Source of the DNA: Anisakis pegreffii
Taxonomy: Eukaryota; Nematoda; Chromadorea; Rhabditida; Anisakidae
Assembly (NCBI GenBank): GCA_035041965.1
Contig: JAPYMA010000100.1
Coordinates: 205,909-269,908, forward strand
Reading direction: 5' to 3'
Length of the DNA stretch: 64,000 nt
Of the stretch, positions 14,701 through 28,700 are shown in pieces (the first letter of the stretch is position 1; the number at the start of each line of letters is the position of its first letter). The notes under the pieces are model-generated. The model had not been told where the DNA came from and searched no databases. It saw nothing but the letters and a program-made list of their open reading frames with translations. The position numbers were made by a program, and so were the translations under genes.

Positions 14701-16148
14701 CGTAGACACCATTAAGACGATTGATTGTCTTCTTGTGCATTTCGCGAAAAAAAATCATTCTGTTTGAATAGATATCTAAATGGATGACAGACGAAGTTTT
14801 CATTTTGAAATACTCATTGTTTGATGACGTCCTTCACAGTACTCTTTAGAATCACTTCTTCTTGTCGGCGTACCAAATGCCTTTTGATGTGGTCAGTTTT
14901 GTTTTCAACAACATATCCATTGAATGTTTTATTTTCTGTCGAATTCATTCGCGACATATCATTTTTCCCTTAGTGAGTGTTTTAATCAGTGATAGAGAAA
15001 GCTGTTTTCATAGAAACAATGGTGCATCGATTTGCAACAGTTTTTGCTTATCATTGTAGAAAAATGAGTGATTGGTATTGGTGTAAAAATGTGTTCATCA
15101 GAAAGGAATGCTTTCTCAACCCAACACAATGAATGGCAGCCTTCAAAGTGGTTTCGTTTCTGCATACGCGTTAAACCGAGTAACTAAAATTGCCAATTCA
15201 TGTGTGCTGAAACCGACAAGAAGGCATCAGCATCTTTGCATCTTCGATGGCGTTTAGCACGGTTCCTCCCTTGGGAGTTTGCGTTACCGGACTCCCTCCT
15301 TAGCAGACTTTGATTTTTATGCGTCACATTTGTTGTTTGTTTTCAAGGTCACTGTCAGTGATGCGATTTTTTTGAAGTACTTGCTGCAGTCTTGCTATTC
15401 ATGCAATTCAGAATGTTTGTCCATCATGTAAACAATACTTATTTCGCTCCTTAATCGTATGAAATACTTATAAATTCTTTTTTTAAATTGGCTATGATGA
15501 AACTCCTCCCATTGAGCATCATAATAGTGTGAATTTTTTGTTGAAAATCCCACAGTGAGTATCTAGATTGGAGTGCCTCAATTCGAAAGCATTTGTGAGA
15601 CTTCTTGCAAGTGGCTGAAGGTTGCATTTAGTAGCAACATAACTCGTCACACAAATCTTTTTTTCCTCAACAAATCGTCCTTCTCAACAATAAGCTAACT
15701 TGGTCTGCTCTATCACAAAGATCAGTTCTTCATTATTGCGTTTCTTTCATTATTCGAAAATATATTGCAGATTTGCAGTTGAAAAACAATTCAATTGATT
15801 GTTAATTTTGTGCGTTAATTGAATGTGTTTTAAGGATGACAACTGTTCCTCAGCAGATACCTATCGTTCAAGTAGCACATAACTAACAAATGAATCCTTT
15901 TCATTGCTGCGTTGTTCTCCCTTTAAACTGTAAAATTTAGAAAGAATTTCATGTATCTACCTAAATTGTTTATTAGTCAATCAATAAATCAGCGTTTGGA
16001 GAGTCCATAATTAATATTGAGAGTGGATGAATCACTGTCCACTTACAGAGTGTTAACTACGTTCACCTTCGCGTTACGTGCTCCTTAAGCCTTATTTGAC
16101 CGTTTCTTTTTCATCTGCTCTACTTTGCGGATTCCACCGAACTTACAG

Positions 16149-16284
<136 letters not shown>

Positions 16285-16529
16285 GGCTTAAGTGCACAAA
16301 ACTCAATATATTAAACCGAACTGATGAAACAAGTGTTTTTGAATGGACGATGTGTACTGTGTTGTAAATTCAGATGTTTGATGTTACATTTTAAAACATG
16401 CTTGAAACACACAGACGTATTATACATTACTGCTGTCGGTTATTATCAATCAAAATCGTGATTCATCAGCATTAGTTTGCTTGAATTTATTCATTCGTTC
16501 AATTTTTTATCTGCAGCTGCGTCAAGTAC

Positions 16530-16865
16530 CTAACCGCCTTGCATTGAATCACCCGCCCTATAAAAGCTACAAGTTCCCCTTGCTCAAGGCAGAACATCCT
16601 CGACTTGAACTGTGGAACTGCCAATCCTAGGTCATAGGACCAAGTCACGATTTGCCTGGCCCGACTAGCAATTGTCAAGCCGAGCCGGGCGAAAATTCGC
16701 TGGGCGCAAGTTACTTTAATCTTGGCTCTACTCGGCAATGCTTGGTCTTGCCGTGCAAATCTTGGCTCGACCCAGCCCGGCAAGTTTTGATCCAGCCCGC
16801 CTAGTCTTAGTCCTCCCAGCAAATCTTGGTCCGTCCAGTAGCTCGGAAGTGGAAATTGCACACTC
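16530..16865. repeat. GC-rich degenerate tandem repeat
   Basis: Repeated variants of CTTGGTC / CAAATCTTGG / CGACCCAGCCCGGCAAG over about 300 bp, much richer in G+C than the flanks. The 120-codon minus frame across it is an artefact of the repeats. Confidence 0.55.
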
Positions 16866-17749
16866 CCTACTCAACTGAGTTCAACTTTAGTCCATCTATC
16901 TAACAAAATATTCACTGCTTCTCATTCCACTGCTGTTCTCACCAAATATCATTAATTTTTTCATCATGTATCATCGCCTGAACATTTGTGAAAAAAATTT
17001 TTATATGGATCACTTTAAATACTTCTGCATTCATTCATTTGTCATTTCATTCTTTCCTTTCTAAATCGCCTTTCACACTCTCTTATGTATCCTGAACCCA
17101 CTAAGTAGCACTCAACCGTATTATGTGGAAAGCTCGAAGAACATGTTCAAATTACCTTAATGAAAACAAGTGGCTTCAATTCAAATGATGACCTCCTGTG
17201 TTCTTCGAGTTTCACAAAACACAATAAAGCAAGCCAAATTGCTTATATTTTGCATCATTTTCTCACGAAAAGGCAACGCGCCTTTGTTGGCCTACTGCTG
17301 TTTGAGTATATTTCATTTGCATTGAATTTCACATAAATTTGAACATGATGTAGGAAAAAGAAAACCACAAGGAGAACGAGTTTTTGTATTGAATGTACAT
17401 CTTGATTTCGCAACCTGATACTGATTGTGTTCGGTTAAATCTTTTCGATGATTACGAAAATGCTGTCTCCTTCAGAGCGTTATTTTGTAGAGGGCAGGAA
17501 GATTTCAGTTGACCTTTTTCACATCCGATATTATTTCATCATTTGCATTCGAAAAAACGTCGTAATAAAATCTGATTTCACCTCTTTTGTTCGACGCTTC
17601 ATTCTTTTAAATATCTGAAAGATCTTGTTTACTCAATCATACTTTTCAGTATTTTGATCGAAAGAAAACTATGTTCAGTACTTAATTGTTACAGTTTCAA
17701 TATAAAGGGACACATTGTGCAAGTTCAGTGAAGGCGGATACCGCAACAG

Positions 17750-20700
17750 ATGCTTGGCAGTGCTAATCGTCATCGTCAAGTCAGCATGCTTCATCATGTG
17801 TTTTGCATGTTCGCTGTTTTTGTCACATGCAATGCAAGTGATATTTTTGGTCAAGCGACTACTCTAGCTGCTGTCACGTATGCACCATTAGTTGTCGCTG
17901 CATTTGGAACGACCACAAAGCCACCCGAAAAGACTTAGTCAGTTCCTTGTTTAGTTGTCATTTCTGTTTAGCGGTGTATCGCAGAAAGAAAATGGCGTTG
18001 TTCTGAAATATTTGCCTTGACCTATTGCTCGAACAAATTGTAAAAGTTGTCTATTAACCATCCTGAAACGCTCACTCATAAAATGCATACAGTTTCGAAT
18101 CATTAGCAAACGTTTTCGGTATCCTTCAATGTTCAGTCAGTTCACTTTTTCCGTTTTATTGCTAGTTAATTAGCAGATTCTTCTTGTAATAATCGTGAGA
18201 GCAAGTAACCATTTTCAACCCTTCTGAATAGCGTGCTGTCAGAGATTTGAAATTCATGTTTTCAGAATTATTCATCAATTACTTGTCCAAAAAAAAACTC
18301 GTCATTGAATATTTCAGCGCTGGTACATATTTGATTATTGCTCCACGTATAGTCCGGCCAAACTTGCCGTATGCCATATCGGTGAATATATTGAAAAGTT
18401 CTGAAAGTGAGCATATCGTTAGAGTTGAAATAAGGACTACACAAAATGATACAATCGGCGCACGAGTTGTGAACAATGTTAAAACAGGTTTATTTAATGT
18501 TCCAGTTATTTTTGAAATTTGTTCATAAAGAAGCATTTGCCTTTTTTGCTGAAGATGACTAACATCGATTTTTTGTCGAACAATGGGCGATTTCCAATTC
18601 CGCATTCTTTATTTCGTCACAGATCATGAATTGTTCAAGCCATCACAGTTTTGTCACGTACTGCAAATGAAGCACATTACAGTGCATAGTTAAACCAAAC
18701 TTTTTATTATCAAACTGATAGGATATCAGATGTATTAGATTTACAAGCAAGATAAAGGCTTGATGAAGATGATAAAGATATTAGATTATGATAAAGGCCT
18801 CACGTGAACTTGCTGGAGGGTGTTTTTTAAAATCACTCACTTGAACGCAGGAAAGTGTCATCTTTCAAAAACCGACAAATCCAGATTAAGTGCAGAGACA
18901 AGCTCCGTAAGGATGGCATTTGTAGCGACTATTACATTTTTAAAATTTTTGAGGAGTTCCACAAACCATAACGATCGAGGAGTTGTCTTCGGATAGTTTG
19001 CTACCAGGATCCAACTATAAAGTTTATGTTCGTGGCGAAACGATAGGATCAAAAATTTTATTTGAACAAGAAAAAGAAGTGGGATTTGATGCGAGATCAG
19101 TATCTATTTTCGTTCAAACGGATAAAGCCATCTACAAACCGTCTTCTACTGGTCACACTTTATGTTCTATGTTTTCAAGCTTGATTGACTTTCTTATTCG
19201 CTCTTAGATGAGTTATAAATATTCATTGAACAATACGGATTAACCTTGAACACGTTTTACAGAAAAACTGATCAACTGCTGATCGGAAACAATCGGTTTT
19301 AATCAACTGGAAAATGATTTGCATTCCATAAAGATTTGAAGAAATACTTTGAATTTTAAAAAATGGATAAGATACTTGAGATGAATAGTTCATGAAGTGT
19401 TTGTTTTGCTGAATGCTATAGTTATTCTAGTACGATATCGAGTGGTTGTCGTCAACCCCGACCTGAAACCTTATGCTGAAACTATATCAGTCAAAATTCG
19501 CGATCCAAATCAAAATATTATTAGTCAACGAATTGATGAATCGCTTTCGAAAGGTTTGACTGTTCAAATGTTATTCGTAAAGACTTTTTATAGATTAAAT
19601 GTAAAATTTGTTAAATACATCTGCTTTTAATATTTCTCCATTCCGCTCACGTACCATCAATGTCGTGCAGCAGAACATGATCGAAAATTTTCGGAATGTA
19701 CTCGGTTGCATTGGTAAGAGGAGTTGATCAAGTCAAAGAAGTGGAAATTAAAATTATGAGAATGCGAAATGCTGCAGGAGGTTCAGTGCTTAAAAATTGA
19801 TGGAACTGAAAGTTGAAGGAACATTGTAAAAGGGAAACAAGTAAAACTGAACAGAATATGTGATTAACTTCTAGGTATAAAAAACAGGTTGAAATCTTCC
19901 TTCAAACTGGGAGCATACTTCGAATGAAGCAATTGAACAATTGCAGGCATTCTCTCGGGTGAGCTCGAATTGGCAAATGAACCTCCTCTGGGTGATTGGC
20001 AAATTTTAGTGGAAACTAAAAGTGGAATCAACTTTGAGGATACGTTCACCGTTGAAAAATATGTTCTACCCAAATTTGAAGTGAATATTAAAACACCGAG
20101 TTTCATAACGGTTGCTGATGATCTCAGTGTCTTGGTCGAAGCAAAGTACGGTTAACTTTTCTCAGTATAGCTAATTTGCATAGTTTTATCAATGTGAACT
20201 GAACCTGTCCTTGATTGCTCACATTGAACTGCTAAGTAACGGCAATCATTAAGGTATACTTATGGGAAGGGGGTTTCTGGTAAGGCGAAAGTGACGTTGG
20301 AATTGCCGTGGCATCGGTGGCATAGCTACCACTTGAGCAGTGACGGATCGAGTGCACAGGTGCTATTTAGTTGTATCTTCATCTTTCTTCACATATCGAC
20401 TATATTTTGAATACGATTTTTTGACAATGATATGAGGAGAGTGTTGATGAATTTAGGGAGAACAAGATTCACTGATCGAGCGTACTGTGAAACTAAACAA
20501 CATGGGTGAAACAACAGTTGTGTTCTCGAACGAGGAACTGAAGAAGCATAAATTAATCACTGATTATGGTGGAAGTTTCATTCATATTGCAGCTAGTGTC
20601 ACTGAAGATCTCACTGGTATACAAAGGAATAGTTCTACGCAGGTTCATTTTAAGATGCTCATTTGGTCTATATCCAGCAATCTTTCATTGAGAGGTGCTC

Positions 20701-22781
20701 GCTAGCGGTTCACGTTATAAGTGCACATAATACGTTTTTCTATTGTTTCTAAGAATTCAAAAAATTGTTTTTACTGTTCCAATATTGGACTTCCATAAAA
20801 CCATTTTTCATTAAGAGGTGCTTGCATATTTTCTTATATTGAAAAAACGTTTCGTCGAGAGAGGATTACTGAGAAATTTGAGTGAATGATTTCAACTTTT
20901 AGGTAGTTGCATACAGACATGATGTGAAATTAGATGTTGAAAAGCAAGGTGATACATTCAAACCAGGACTTAATTATAATGTGGTTGTAACGCTCAAACA
21001 GATGGACAATACTCCAGTTAAAGCGACCGTGCCAAAGCGAGTTCAGGTAGGTGCCAGTCTATGGATTGCATTTCCTTTCTCGTTGTTGTGCTTGCCTGAA
21101 CAATTCTTGCCATATGAAACACAATTAGACCATCTTCAAGAATATGGACTCGTTTAAGGTCACAACCTACTACAATTATCCATACGTGCCAGATGCACCA
21201 ACACAACACGAGGATAAAGAAGTGAAAATTCTCGTTCTAGATGCTCACGGTACAGCTGTTTTGAATCTTCAGCCACCATTGAACTGTACTAGTGCAAGAA
21301 TCGAGGTCGTTTTTTTCGTTACTAACTATATAGATAAATTAATATTATTTATGGAATATTCTTCCAACTTTCTGCTTCTAAATTATTTCTTTCGAAGATT
21401 TCATTTTTACTGTTGTAATGAATTGAATTCAATAACGATTATTGGAATTTCAAGCTTCCTGATAACTACTATATCGTTCGATTAACTTTTATAGGCTCAT
21501 TATGATCGTTTGGGGAAAGATAATTTCACGAATGCCATGATATACTCAAGCTTGTATGTTGAAGCGAGTAAAAGTCCATCGAACAGTTTTGTGCAGCTAC
21601 TTGCTGATCACGAAGGAGTTATTGATGCTGGCAAAACACTCTCATTCACTGTGAAGGCCACCGAGTCACTATCGTTCATCACCTATATGGTATTACGTTT
21701 GCAACAACTTATCTTAATTATACTTCCATCTGAAACTTCCTTCTTATGCAGCTGATTTTGCTCATTTACGGCTACTCCTCAAATGAAACAGTTCACGTAA
21801 TTAATCTTAACCACAGGTGATGGCTAGAGGCTCAGTGGTATTATCACAAGAATTAGCCGTGAATGGTGATCTGACGACAGTCACATTTACGGCCACCCCC
21901 CAAATGGCACCAAAGGCGCGATTAGTAGTGTATGCAGTTAAGCCGACCAATCAGGAAATCTTGGTTGATGCAACTGACTTCAAAGTGGACGGACTTTTCC
22001 GTAACAATGTGCATAATTTTATCGTCATTTGATAATCTCACTTTTATTCAACTTCATAATTAATTTGCAAGTTAATTGCAAATAACAAATTCAGTTTGTG
22101 TGATGATTTGCATTTTAGGTATCTTTATCACTCGATCGTAGCACTGCAGCACCAGGTGATAGAATAAAATTAATCGCCAAGGCTGATCCAGAATCGACGG
22201 TCGCATTACTGGCTGTTGATCAAAGTGTATTGCTGCTGAAATCAGGCAACGATATTACTAGAGAACTGGTTTGTTGATCATTTATAGATTTTGAATCATT
22301 TGACTTCTCGTGAATTTACAGGTGATTGATGCAAGACAGTGATTTCAGGTTGAACAAGATATTGAACTGTACGATACGACGAATCCGTCTGGGTCATATC
22401 GACCATGGGAAGCAGCATTTTCGAGACGACGTCGGTCGATCTGGTATCCATTCTGGGGGATTGGCGGCAAAGATGCTGCCAGTATATTTGAGGTTCACAT
22501 TTGTTATCTCTTATTGAATATTGATTTTTCATTTCGAACTTGATATGTTATAAAAATGCTTTTTTATTTGCAATTTCAATGAAAATTTCGATAATGGCTC
22601 TGTCAGTATCACTTCGTGCAACTTATTCATACTCCTTCCACCAAATTTCCGGCTCTTCTGCTTCTACGGAGTTCGAGTGAAGGGCTACTAATGAAACGTT
22701 TCATTTTACTTCAATGATTTCAGAATGCTGGTCTTGTTGTGCTTACTGATGCATATCTCTATCGTGAACCTGAACCAACCA
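17750..22781 (+). other. TEP constitutive exons 1-14 (5' half)
   Basis: Exons read by hand from splice sites and frame: 17750-17877, 18318-18487, 18954-19151, 19431-19553, 19947-20145, 20254-20359, 20457-20642, 20903-21046, 21159-21305, 21495-21689, 21817-22008, 22119-22268, 22349-22492 and 22724-22781. Every junction keeps frame (for example exon 5 must end at the GTACGG donor rather than the GTTAAC site 5 bp later to give [17 protein letters not shown]). Exon 14 ends with a single base, A, so any following exon must begin with the last two bases of a codon. Introns are mostly 80-450 bp, far shorter than the introns around the alternative exons. Some acceptors (TTTTTGAG at 18,953, ATTAAG at 20,253) are weak and were chosen for frame and family similarity. 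Confidence 0.85.
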
Positions 22782-25700
22782 GTACGTTTAATCTTTTCAC
22801 GACCAACTACTTAAAATTTTCTTTTTTCTTTGCTATTGAATCCTTCCTAATTCACTGAAAATTCTAGTATTGTTCAGTGATTGAAAATTATTTTGAACAA
22901 ACTTTCAGTCAAATATACTTTTTGTTGTTTTAAACAATTCTGACGAATTGCTGAATAAAAAAAGAGAGAAGAAGGCGGGCAAAGTTGAGTCTCTAAGAGC
23001 GAAGTTTGTTCGTGTAATGTTGCATGCCTCATATAATGGTAGAATGATGCACACAATTAATGCATATTTCATACTTTACATTTCAATTTTAATACAATTT
23101 GCATGCGATTTTGTATTTATTGCTTCACACAAACATTTGCAGTTTGTCGCATTCTTATTCGAAATCACTAATAACCTTTTTATCGTGAATCTATTTTATT
23201 TGTTACTGCTAAAATCCTCACTGCTTTTTTCTCTTCATTTCCATTTCTTCTTATAATTGCGCCATAACTTTTCGTTATTCGATATTTCAATATAGTGCTG
23301 AGCACACTTACCAGATGTACATATCCAATTTGAAAACAATATTCTGGAAGGTTTCGAATTGTTTATCATCTGACTTGAACTTCTTGACTCCAAGTCCAAT
23401 CATGGACCCCGGTCGTGCCGAAGAAGAGTTAATGATTACATAAACCAACTTCAAGCTCAACTTTCGCATCATGTGACTGGTGAGATGGGACTGGGCCAAG
23501 GAATGTGAAGTTACCGCGTTCGCACAGAAATACTCTTTCATATCAACGTATAAAAAACAGAAACTGTTCCATATTTACACTGAGAATTATCATCTCCTGA
23601 TTGACCCCATTATGTGCATATTGAACGAGTTTGCACCAATCTGCAATTGAAACTCACAATTGCAGATTGGTGCAAACTTTTGATTCTGTCTGCTTATATT
23701 AAACTTTCCAAAACGATCTCTTCCAGGAAGCTTAAACTTTCTGTGCTAAACCACATGACTAATGCTTGACAGATCTATTTTCTTACATCTACACGATATC
23801 GCAAAATCACAACTCAGCACTCACAAATTGCGTTTGCAAATAAAGATTATCTACCATTTCTTCTTTTCACTTTTAGAAAAAGCGAACAAAGGCCCACCAT
23901 CGATTGTTTGTATCAATGAAATCGAAGACTTCTTTCAGTGATGTCAAACGCATTTTTCGCAGCGCATCCTGCACCACCACCTACTGGCGGTGGATTTGCC
24001 GCAGATGTTGAAACTGATAGAATTGCGCCTGAAGTCAAAAGTGACACTGCGGCCGATGTGACGAAAGTTCGGAAGAATTTTCCTGAGTCTTGGATATGGA
24101 TCGAACTCTCTTCAAAAAAGTGAGGGCCACTTCTTTGACCATAAAATTGGCTGCATTCTCATTCAGTTCCCGAAAGCTAATATTTTTGCGCGTTCTAGAG
24201 CATTCATCAGATGATTTCAGTATTTCGTTGTCAAGTTTCTCACGTTAGTACACATTTTTCAACTCATTTCAAGTTCACGTTATTTGCACTATTATCCACT
24301 TCTCCTTTGCATGAAGCTGTTTTATCCATCATATCCGATCGATAAGGGCATCAGTCAGCACTGAATCGATGTCATCATTCGAAGTTTCCATTTGTTCAAT
24401 AGATAGTATCGAAAGTATTCTTTTCTAACAGGTTCCAACTTAGAAAAAGTTCAGAGGGTGTAAGCTCTTACCTTGTACCTTTTCATCAGTTACGGTCAGT
24501 TTACGCTTACTGAGATTACTATTTGGACGTAACTGTCTCAATGACTTGATGCATGTCTCAATGTTATATTTGTCCTGATTCTTTTAATGGTGTCATTGGA
24601 TTTTTCATATTAGTTTCTTCTTAACAGCTAAGAGTTGTCATAACTGATGCGGAGACTTGTTTTATTGGCTACGTGAACGAAGATGGTGCATGTTAGGGTG
24701 ATGAAATTAAGTGATAATATTATGGACAATCAAAACTACCGCATATTTCAGTGGCATTCAAAAAAATCTCATCGGCCTTTCCATTCTTCTCCTGAGCATG
24801 AATGCAAGTCATTTTTGTAAAAGTTCCTGGCAGTTCTTGCTTTAGCATTCTCCACATTCAGCTTTGAATTCTGATTGTGGGTAAAGTATATATTTGGCGA
24901 TTCGAGTTCAATTTTGAGGTACTGAATGTACATAATAAGCGAAGGTATTAGTTTTGTTGAACCTGAGAGGTGAACAGTGGCTTGTTTTTTAATGTGGTAA
25001 ACTTGAGCTGATATGAAGAGCAGCCAACCAGTGCTGATCTGTAGTTGGATCTCATTTCAAAACAGAAATCGTTCGGTTTCGGTTAGATGTCACTATCAAT
25101 CTTGAGAAGTAAAACGTGGCAATGAGCTGAGCGTAAACAAGATTCAGTTAAGGTCCTAGGCGATGTATGGATAAGTTTCAGCCAAGATGAGTTCAAATAT
25201 AATGCAATCTCAATTAATGAGACTGTGGAAGGCTCAACTTCTGGGAATGGTCGTTTATTATTCTCCTTCGCGCTTTTGGGACGAGCGATCTGATCGCAAC
25301 TATGAGCTCAGCCCGCCTTCATTTCTCTTATTGTATATGACATTTGGTGTCTGAAAATTGAGAATGCTCCCAATAGTTGTTCTTGTTAAAGCACTGAAAA
25401 TCGTTCACAGTAGAAATTGCACAGCAAACGCTGCCAGTGCAGCAAGAAAAGCCATCTGAACAGTTAATCGTTCAGTGATGATTCTTGATGAGGAGCTCCT
25501 TGATGCAGCAGCGATGCCAAATGAAGCGCACATATCAACTGGTTATGCCGCCCCAGCTAGTTCAGGCGCTTTCACTGTTCCGGAAACGAAAGTTCGTCGT
25601 TTATTTCCAGAAGTGTGGATATGGCATCAAGCGGAAGAAACTGAGTGAGTCGTATAATGTATATTCGCTGGACCTCCTCCTTTCTTGTGATGGAGTCTGA

Positions 25701-28700
25701 TCACTCTCATTTAGATTTTGAATCTGCTTTAATGAAATCGTTTATGTATCTTTCTTTCTGCCAACCCTTCAATTGTTGAATCTTATCACAAAAGTCAGTT
25801 GGAGCAAGAGAGTATCATTTCTTCCACTCATCTGTATTTCACACAACTCTTTTCTGAACTTATTTTGATACAGCTGCATAAGAACGAGAATAAGGAATTG
25901 TCCTGAATAATAAAATTGAGACTTTACGTATATTGGGTTTCCGAGAATGAATCCGACGAAGTATTATGTAGTCATCTGTCTATTACCTTCCAGTTGAGCT
26001 CCGTACTGTTCATAGTTTCGTTTTTTTCACTCTATTAAAAATGTCGAGTGGTCATTTCACTTTCTTCTTCTACTGTCATGCACAGATCAGCATTTGCGTG
26101 CATGCATTCATTTACTGGAGCTGGAAGGTTGTTCAAGCTGTTCAAGAAATTATCAGTTATCGATAAATGTAGTTAGTTGTTTTAATCTGTTACCACTCAT
26201 GTAATGCAGATCAATCTGTGAAGTTGCCTAGCCTCAATTTTTACCTCCTTATATAGACCCTGACTTATATTTTAAGATCATCTCCACTCGAACTAGCGCT
26301 TATTGACATATGTTGCTTTGTTCAACAGTTTTTCTCAATCCTCAATTCTGAGCTATGTTGAAGGAAATTTTTTTCAATGTTTAGTAAGATATTTGCATAT
26401 CGAACAAAATTACTCATATACGAACGTTTATGGTGGAACTCGAATGCATTACCTTTCGATTTTGGTATTCGCCAAGTTATTCCATGTGCCTTCCAAGTCA
26501 TCTTGTGTTGCTTCAGATCACCATGTTGCATTGAAAGTTTACTTGTAGGTGCGTGAACGTTTCAAATTTAGGTAATTTTCATGGCTTTTCGCTTTAACAA
26601 CATTCAAGTATTTCGTTACGTTTTAGCATGTGATAATGCGATAAGACGACAAATTTCTGTCTATATTCAACCTTCTTTTTTTGCATATTCAGTATATCAG
26701 CCTCATCAGGGAATACCATCCTCATACTGAGTTGATGAAGTGTTTTGTAGTCAAATTTTCGGATTGACAGCGTCTTCCTTGATTATCTTCAGAAGTAGGA
26801 AATGAAACTAAAAAATAACTTGACATGTTCGTCTGACCAGCGCTTATTCACGTTTTTCATTCACCAGTTTATATGATGAATAACGGCGCGGACATTCGAA
26901 AAGGGCACTGCAAAGCCCTCCATTGCTTCATTAAAACCACAAGTAGCGCTTGGTGGCGTACAAGAAACTTACCGTATTTCCAGAAACGTGCATTCGCAGC
27001 GATTTACACGCACTCATGTGAGTTCGCTGAATGTCAATGAGCTTCAAATTTTTATCTGATGTTGTTGTATGTGGAAAAAAGCAGTCGTATTATTATCAGC
27101 AATGCCAGGTATAATCCGAGTGATGGTAGCGTTTACAAAGTCACGAAATTCCTGAATTGGGATCAAATCTTGGGATCGTTTTACAATCCCACGATTGAAA
27201 GACAACCATAAACGAAGACAAAGCAACGGTGATGATAAAAGGTGAAGTAAGAGTGATGGCATTACGAAATTTTTGTTAACTCTTTTCTGAAAATCGAAAG
27301 CCGTGGTAATAATACTGTTTTGTAGTGATGTACCATTCATTGCTGCTTGGAGGATAAACAATATAAAATTACTGAACTGGGAACGACTGACGTGTAGTTT
27401 AAGATGAGCATATTATCGGCATTCATAAAATTCCATGTTTTATCAAATTTCAAAATATCGCATTTATGTCTTCCAGAAGATCAACCACCGACAAGTAAGT
27501 TCGGCCTCGGGCCGAATTTTTTTTAAGCAGCTGACTGACAATCAGAAATTCAGTGACATTGTCGTTTTTGTATTTACCAAAAAAGGAATTATTCACCAAA
27601 CTGGAGGAATCCGATAACTGGGCTATTACTTGCCCATAGTTTGGTATGTTGGCGCCCACAGTCATCTATTAGGAAATACTCTACGATAGTGGTTCTCACG
27701 TTTGGGTGCTCCATTACCCATTTTGATGATCTGGCAGGCCGCCGTTACCTTTCTTCCCTCATGATACAAGAACTTACTATTTCTACGTATAACGTTAGGA
27801 ACAAACGTTAGATCCTTTTATGGCGTGAAAGAAATTAATTTTCTGGAATGAAACAAGTATTTTTAGAACTTTATTTTTCCATTGCAGAGACAATATGAAC
27901 CTCGGCAATCAGAAACGAAAAGCAATGAAAAAAATCTCTTCGGCGATAAAAATTGAAAGTTAACAACAGTTTCAATTATTCATGAAGAAGGAAGATGCAA
28001 TAAACAGTTGAGAAATTCTCTTCCAGATGAACGGAAAAGTAATCGTTCCATCAACGTAATGGTTAATAATTAAGTGAAAATTCATCGGATGGATGAAAGT
28101 AAATCCGAACTATCGAGGGTTTTGGGATGCGGCAGGTGCATTGAGTCTGAAACCAATGATCTTTTCTATCGTACCAAACGGCCCAATCAGTTCTTACTGC
28201 TCATGAGAGACGATTCAGCCAATATATTAATTGTAAGGAACTTACAAAATAATTGTGACTACTTCAGACTGATTTTTATTCAGGCTTGGGTGAGCTGGAG
28301 ATACTCAGAAAATAGGATGAAGACGAGTGTTTTCATGAGCGAGCCGCGTTTAGGTATCCGAGTGGAAAATACGCCATCACAATGGCGTTTCATCATAACA
28401 AAACAACACCAAATATTGGTTTCTCTCAGTCAATCCCCAGTGTTGATGAGAAACGATGTCAGCCCATGATGTATTGAAGAACTTACGAAACATTTGTGAC
28501 TAAACAGACTTTTAATTAGGCCGGGACGAGATAATGATAGTCAGAAAATAGGAGAAAGAACAGTGTTGCCATGAACTAACCGCATTTACATACCCAAGTG
28601 AAAAAACACCACAGTGGCGTTTTATCATAATATAACTAACAACTGCACGAAATATTAATTTCCTTACTCCACCCCATTCCTCCACCCGACATCCCGAAAT

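Noticed and set aside
23308..23541. 77-codon minus frame in TEP intron 14
   Set aside because: Some coding-like codons, but no family recognised and no start or splice context that supports it.
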